This document shows, in pieces, positions 60,305 to 64,000 of a DNA stretch of 64,000 nucleotides. The notes below the pieces were generated by a model. It was not told where the DNA came from. It saw only the letters and a program-made list of their open reading frames with translations, and did no database searches. The translations under genes and the position numbers were made by a program. The DNA comes from Paragyromitra xinjiangensis (taxonomy: Eukaryota > Ascomycota > Pezizomycetes > Pezizales > Discinaceae). The stretch's first letter is position 1. Every line of letters begins with the position of its first letter. The DNA is taken from NCBI GenBank assembly GCA_038503065.1, contig JBCAMK010000021.1, positions 186,001-250,000 on the forward strand, in the 5' to 3' direction.

Positions 60305-63146
60305 ATTGAAGGGGTAGAAAGAAGCAGGTTATAGCGTTCACGAGGGGGAAGGACGGTGGTGATTCGTGGGTGTGGAGGTTGGGGACAGACGCGGGTTTAT
60401 GTATGGATGGTTATGAAGTCACGACCCGCGACTGGCGGATGAGGCCAGACTGGACGGACATGTGAAAACGGGACGGAGCTCGGCTAGTGTGAGACAAGGC
60501 GATTGTTTGCGTATTCCGTGCCTGGTTTCACATGGCGACAGTTGGCTTGGCAACGACTGGCTTGGTGCTACGAAACAATTGCAAGAGGAGGTGGTTCGAG
60601 AATATGAATTGGGTGACTCTTCGAGTTCTGATTCTCAATGACTGTCCTTTAAGAAGATTCAGCAGGCTCTTCAAAATCATGATCATAGTCGATCACTCGA
60701 CACTCTTCCCGTTTGCCATATCGATAAATAATGAATAATGATAATAATGCATCATACTTGCACCCAAGTTCTCTAGCCTATGGCGGCACAATTTTAAGCA
60801 TCAGACCCTATCTAGGCATTGTAACTAGGAAAACCTCCGGGACTTAGTTCAACCTTGAAGGTGGGTATAAATCAGGGAGGAGGAGCCATATATATGCAGT
60901 AAATTAAAGATCCCTTCTCTCGGCCAAAATAGATACCGTACCCCAGAACGGACAGTTAGTAAACCACCGAAAAACACTGGGAAAGAAATGAAGATGGGGG
61001 ATTGAGAAGCCTGCTATCTAAAACCCCCACGGTCTTCTGTATCTATACACAATAGTACTTTACGTAGTAATCACAGAACCACACTAAGATATTGTACGAA
61101 AACAATTTCAATAGATTCTCCGCCTATTTTTTTAATCAGTCTAGTCTTCTTCAATATTTTTTCTTTCTTGTTTAATCCTACTGAAGTAATTGGTATCTAG
61201 TCCCTCGGTTTGGTTAAGCCTTCTGTTGCTACGTGCTCACCGTGTATACAGAGGACTGATTTCTTTTTCAGCTAGCATATCTAACGGACTGCGTTGGATA
61301 CTAGCCCCCCGATGCTTCCTGCAAGCTAGGAAGATTATCTATCTTGTCTATCTGATCTATTGCTGCGTATTTGGTATTACACGTATGTATGTGTCAATAA
61401 AGAGGTTTATCTGAGCCGAATAGTAGGTAGGACGCTATTTAGCAAGGGTTCATTAGTTAACCTCTTTATTTCTTAAAACTCACGATTACGCTTAAATAGT
61501 AGAAATACATGATGAAGATATTGTCGATTTGAGGCAATTATGTACTACGAGCGTCGGGGTTAATCTGTTGGCACCCGGCGATGGTGGCACTCAACCCCAC
61601 CCGCTCGGTGAAGCTGGGAAGGATAGCTACCTACTGCGAAAGAATAAGAGCCCCATTTGGAGTGTTTAATTAGAAACATATCAGGTGGGTTACAGACTTT
61701 AATTGAAGCTTGAGATGAATTATGGTATGTATCTACTCTAGCAGGCACACCGCCACCACAGCCAGGTGTTAACAGATTTTCCCTGGCATCCGTAGTACTA
61801 TGTGGTGAAACCACCAAGAGAATGATTCGGAAGGAAAACACTCGTAGAATCGAGAGAGAGAGAGATAAGATAGGGAATGGATGTCGGAAGCATATTGTAT
61901 GGGAATGATGGTATCTAATGGCTATATAAACGGGGCATATCCCCAGTGTTCCTTAATAAAATCACTTCTTACTAGATTCACAGATATTTACGTAATGCTC
62001 CGGTGGTTGGGGGGGTACCCCACGTGCCAAGGTTGGGGCTCGATTTTCACATTGAACCTCACTCATCATACCCCACCCCCGTCCCTTCCTTCCCGCCCCT
62101 CATCACCTACCTTAAGCCATACCTACCAGCTCCTTTACTTCCCACTACTACGCCCTCCGTCTCAGCACAAACCCCCCTTTCGTTTCGTTCACCTTCGTTT
62201 CCTTCGAGACTTCTCTCCTGCTATTTTGCCTACCATTCGTTTGCTAGTACCCTCCGGCATAAATATGGTCTATCAATGTGCAGACTCTCGCTCCCACCTA
62301 ACCGGCGGCACCTCGTTTTACCACATTTCCTCCTCCCTTTCATCAAGCAAGAATGTATTAGTGTTTCATAGGATTCGGTGACTCTACCCGGTAAGTCCTT
62401 AATGCGCTGCTAGATCTCGAGTGATAGTTTGTGAAGGGAAAATGAATCTAGATTCCCGCCAATTGCCATAGGATAACTGCTAATACGTCTGTGGACTGGT
62501 GGCAGACTACTATGTGGGTGCCACCTCGAAAAAAGCAACTAGTGCGGCATATTTCCTATTCAGGAAGTTGCTGCCCTAAATTTGGTAACGCTCGCAATCT
62601 GGGCCTGGATGACATGCTTTCGAATTACATAAAACTAAGAATACCTAGTGACTCACTACTAAGTTGATCTCTAATGGTAACATCGTAGTACCTAGTATAT
62701 AAACACGGCGGACGGGTTAGATATGTCTCGTGGGATCACTGCTCGGATTATCCATCGACTTGGTATAGTCCAAGAAGATCCACCAAAGTCGCGCATCCGA
62801 GTGTTCAGTCAAATGAGAAAGCTGGTAGTTTACGATGACCTGCAAGATGTTACTGGATTACAAAATACCTGATGCTGAGACAAGCCGAGTCAGATCTCTT
62901 AACCCCACACAATCTCTTGGGCTCTCACATTGATGGGTGCCACGAAATCAGCATCAATAGCTCAATATTTATTTTCTCGGTCCTAGAACCAATCGTCACA
63001 TAATCCATACCCATTATCCAATACATAATCCTATCCACACCAGCTTTCACGCAGAAAGAAACAAAGCTTTATAAACAAAATAAACAAGAACACACCACAC
63101 TGGCGGTCCCCCCAAAACAATCAAAAAACAAAAACAGCCCAACTCT
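60305..63146. other. Intergenic
   Basis: No gene supported. The overlapping plus-strand frames at 61881-62381 and 62003-62371 are Pro/Ser-rich and in different registers, so both are probably chance. A (GA)n run lies at about 61853-61865. Confidence 0.35.
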
Positions 63147-64000
63147 TCAAGCTGGAGGAGTACTAGTGGTGAACTGCCTTTGGTTGGTCACAACTAATCC
63201 AGCGACCGAAGCTGATGATAGAGTGGAGATGGCACCAGAGATAAGGGCCGAGACAGCCAATTTACTGACGTCACCCGAACGGGACGGAGCAACCTGCGAC
63301 AATACACCAATTTGAGTTCCCAGCGAACCAAGATTAGCAAACCCGCAGAGAGCGTAGGTAGCGATGAGCCTAGAGCGGTCAGACAGCGTCTGGAACTGTG
63401 GCTCCTGCTGGAGACGTGTGTAAGCGACGAATTCGTTTGCGATGAGTTTTGTGCCGATGAGTTGAGCGACTTTGTAAAGATCGCCGTCGCGAGAAACACC
63501 AATCAGGAAAGCGATTGGGTAGCAGAGGTATCCAACAATGAGCTCGACAGAAAGAGGTGGATCGTTGATATTCAAGTATCGTCCCCACCAACCAAGCAGC
63601 CCGTTCACAAGTCCAAGAAGCGCAAGGATACAAAGAAGCGTGGACATGATCATTCCAGCGATCCTCAAACCGAGCCAAGCCCCATTAGCGAATGCGTGCA
63701 AGCTGTTGGCGGCTTTTTCACCGGGTTCCTCAGGGACAACGACCTGCCCAGCAGTAAGGGATTCCTCAGTCTCCGGATATCGCAGTTTCGAGATAGCGAG
63801 CGAGGCTGGAATAGACATAACGCAAGAAGAGATGAGGGCCTGTGGGTTGATCCCCATACCGATATACGCAACGAGGACAGACCCGGCGATGGTTGCATAA
63901 CCGGAGCACATTACTTGATGGAGCTCAGCCAGGGTCAGGTGAGGCACGAACGGACGGATGAGCATGGCGGATTCACCCTGCCCAATGAAAGGGGAGGCAG
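63147..64000 (-). CDS. Concentrative nucleoside transporter (CNT family), partial
   Basis: The minus-strand frame is open from the window edge to the stop at 63147, so only the C-terminal part is present. It begins in the conserved SPFIGQGESA motif of the CNT substrate site, followed by helices typical of the family: GYATIAGSVLVAYIGMGI, SSCVMSIPASLAISKL, MIMSTLLCILALLGLVNGLLG, the AFLIGVSRDGD segment, TKLIANEFVAY, and a late ALCGFANLGSLGTQIG helix. CNT proteins import nucleosides with H+ or Na+. No intron in the visible part. Intact as far as it can be seen. Confidence 0.92.
   Translation of the reverse strand, partial: ASPFIGQGESAMLIRPFVPHLTLAELHQVMCSGYATIAGSVLVAYIGMGINPQALISSCVMSIPASLAISKLRYPETEESLTAGQVVVPEEPGEKAANSLHAFANGAWLGLRIAGMIMSTLLCILALLGLVNGLLGWWGRYLNINDPPLSVELIVGYLCYPIAFLIGVSRDGDLYKVAQLIGTKLIANEFVAYTRLQQEPQFQTLSDRSRLIATYALCGFANLGSLGTQIGVLSQVAPSRSGDVSKLAVSALISGAISTLSSASVAGLVVTNQRQFTTSTPPA

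Noticed and set aside
62003..62371. 122- and 166-codon Pro/Ser-rich plus-strand frames
   Set aside because: Pyrimidine-rich sequence keeps several frames open; no domain, start context or splice support.

Overview
This is nuclear DNA from a filamentous ascomycete (Pezizomycotina). Genes are split by short GT..AG introns of about 49-104 bp with CTAAC/CTAAT-like branch points, intergenic stretches are long, and the protein families are typically fungal: NACHT-ankyrin NLRs, HeLo proteins, F-box-ankyrin proteins and the fungal PD-(D/E)XK-like family. The mix resembles Leotiomycetes, but that is only an impression. I built exon models by hand. Where I give summed exon lengths, they come out divisible by three with matching intron phases.

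Region 1 (about 0.6-19.3 kb) is an island of intracellular-immunity and cell-death type genes. It holds a standalone alpha/beta-hydrolase with the same domain as NLR N-termini (571-1702, minus). Next is a 1425-residue NLR, hydrolase-like/NACHT/about 17 ankyrins (4435-9152, plus), whose hydrolase domain has lost its nucleophile and its histidine. Then comes a protein kinase fused to a Sel1-like segment and ankyrins (12185-16760, minus), and head-to-head with it a HeLo-domain protein carrying a dead kinase domain (17277-19268, plus). The last two look like a fungal counterpart of an active kinase plus a membrane-lytic pseudokinase executor, the RIPK3-MLKL logic. This is the best candidate for an interesting system here, but functional coupling is inferred from layout and domains only.

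Region 2 (about 21-36.6 kb) has a small acidic protein gene, a SET-domain gene broken by a 17-bp tandem duplication, a PD-(D/E)XK nuclease-like gene, a single-exon F-box-ankyrin gene, a RecQ-type helicase relic and a complete Nit3-type omega-amidase/nitrilase gene.

Region 3 (about 34.5-40.4 kb, and also 2.2-3.0 kb) is packed with short non-autonomous inverted-repeat elements (MITE-like), mostly bounded by TA. At least seven families are visible; one has five copies across the window.

Region 4 (about 41.5-64 kb) has two tandem paralogous F-box-ankyrin genes (one with a frameshifted C-terminus), a TPR-derived repeat protein, an unrecognised four-exon gene, a peroxisomal SCP2 protein gene and, at the right edge, the 3' part of a concentrative nucleoside transporter gene. 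Conserved housekeeping genes (Nit3, SCP2, CNT) are interspersed with rapidly evolving accessory genes, so the window is accessory-rich chromosome rather than a foreign replicon. No RNA genes, CRISPR arrays or intact transposases were seen.
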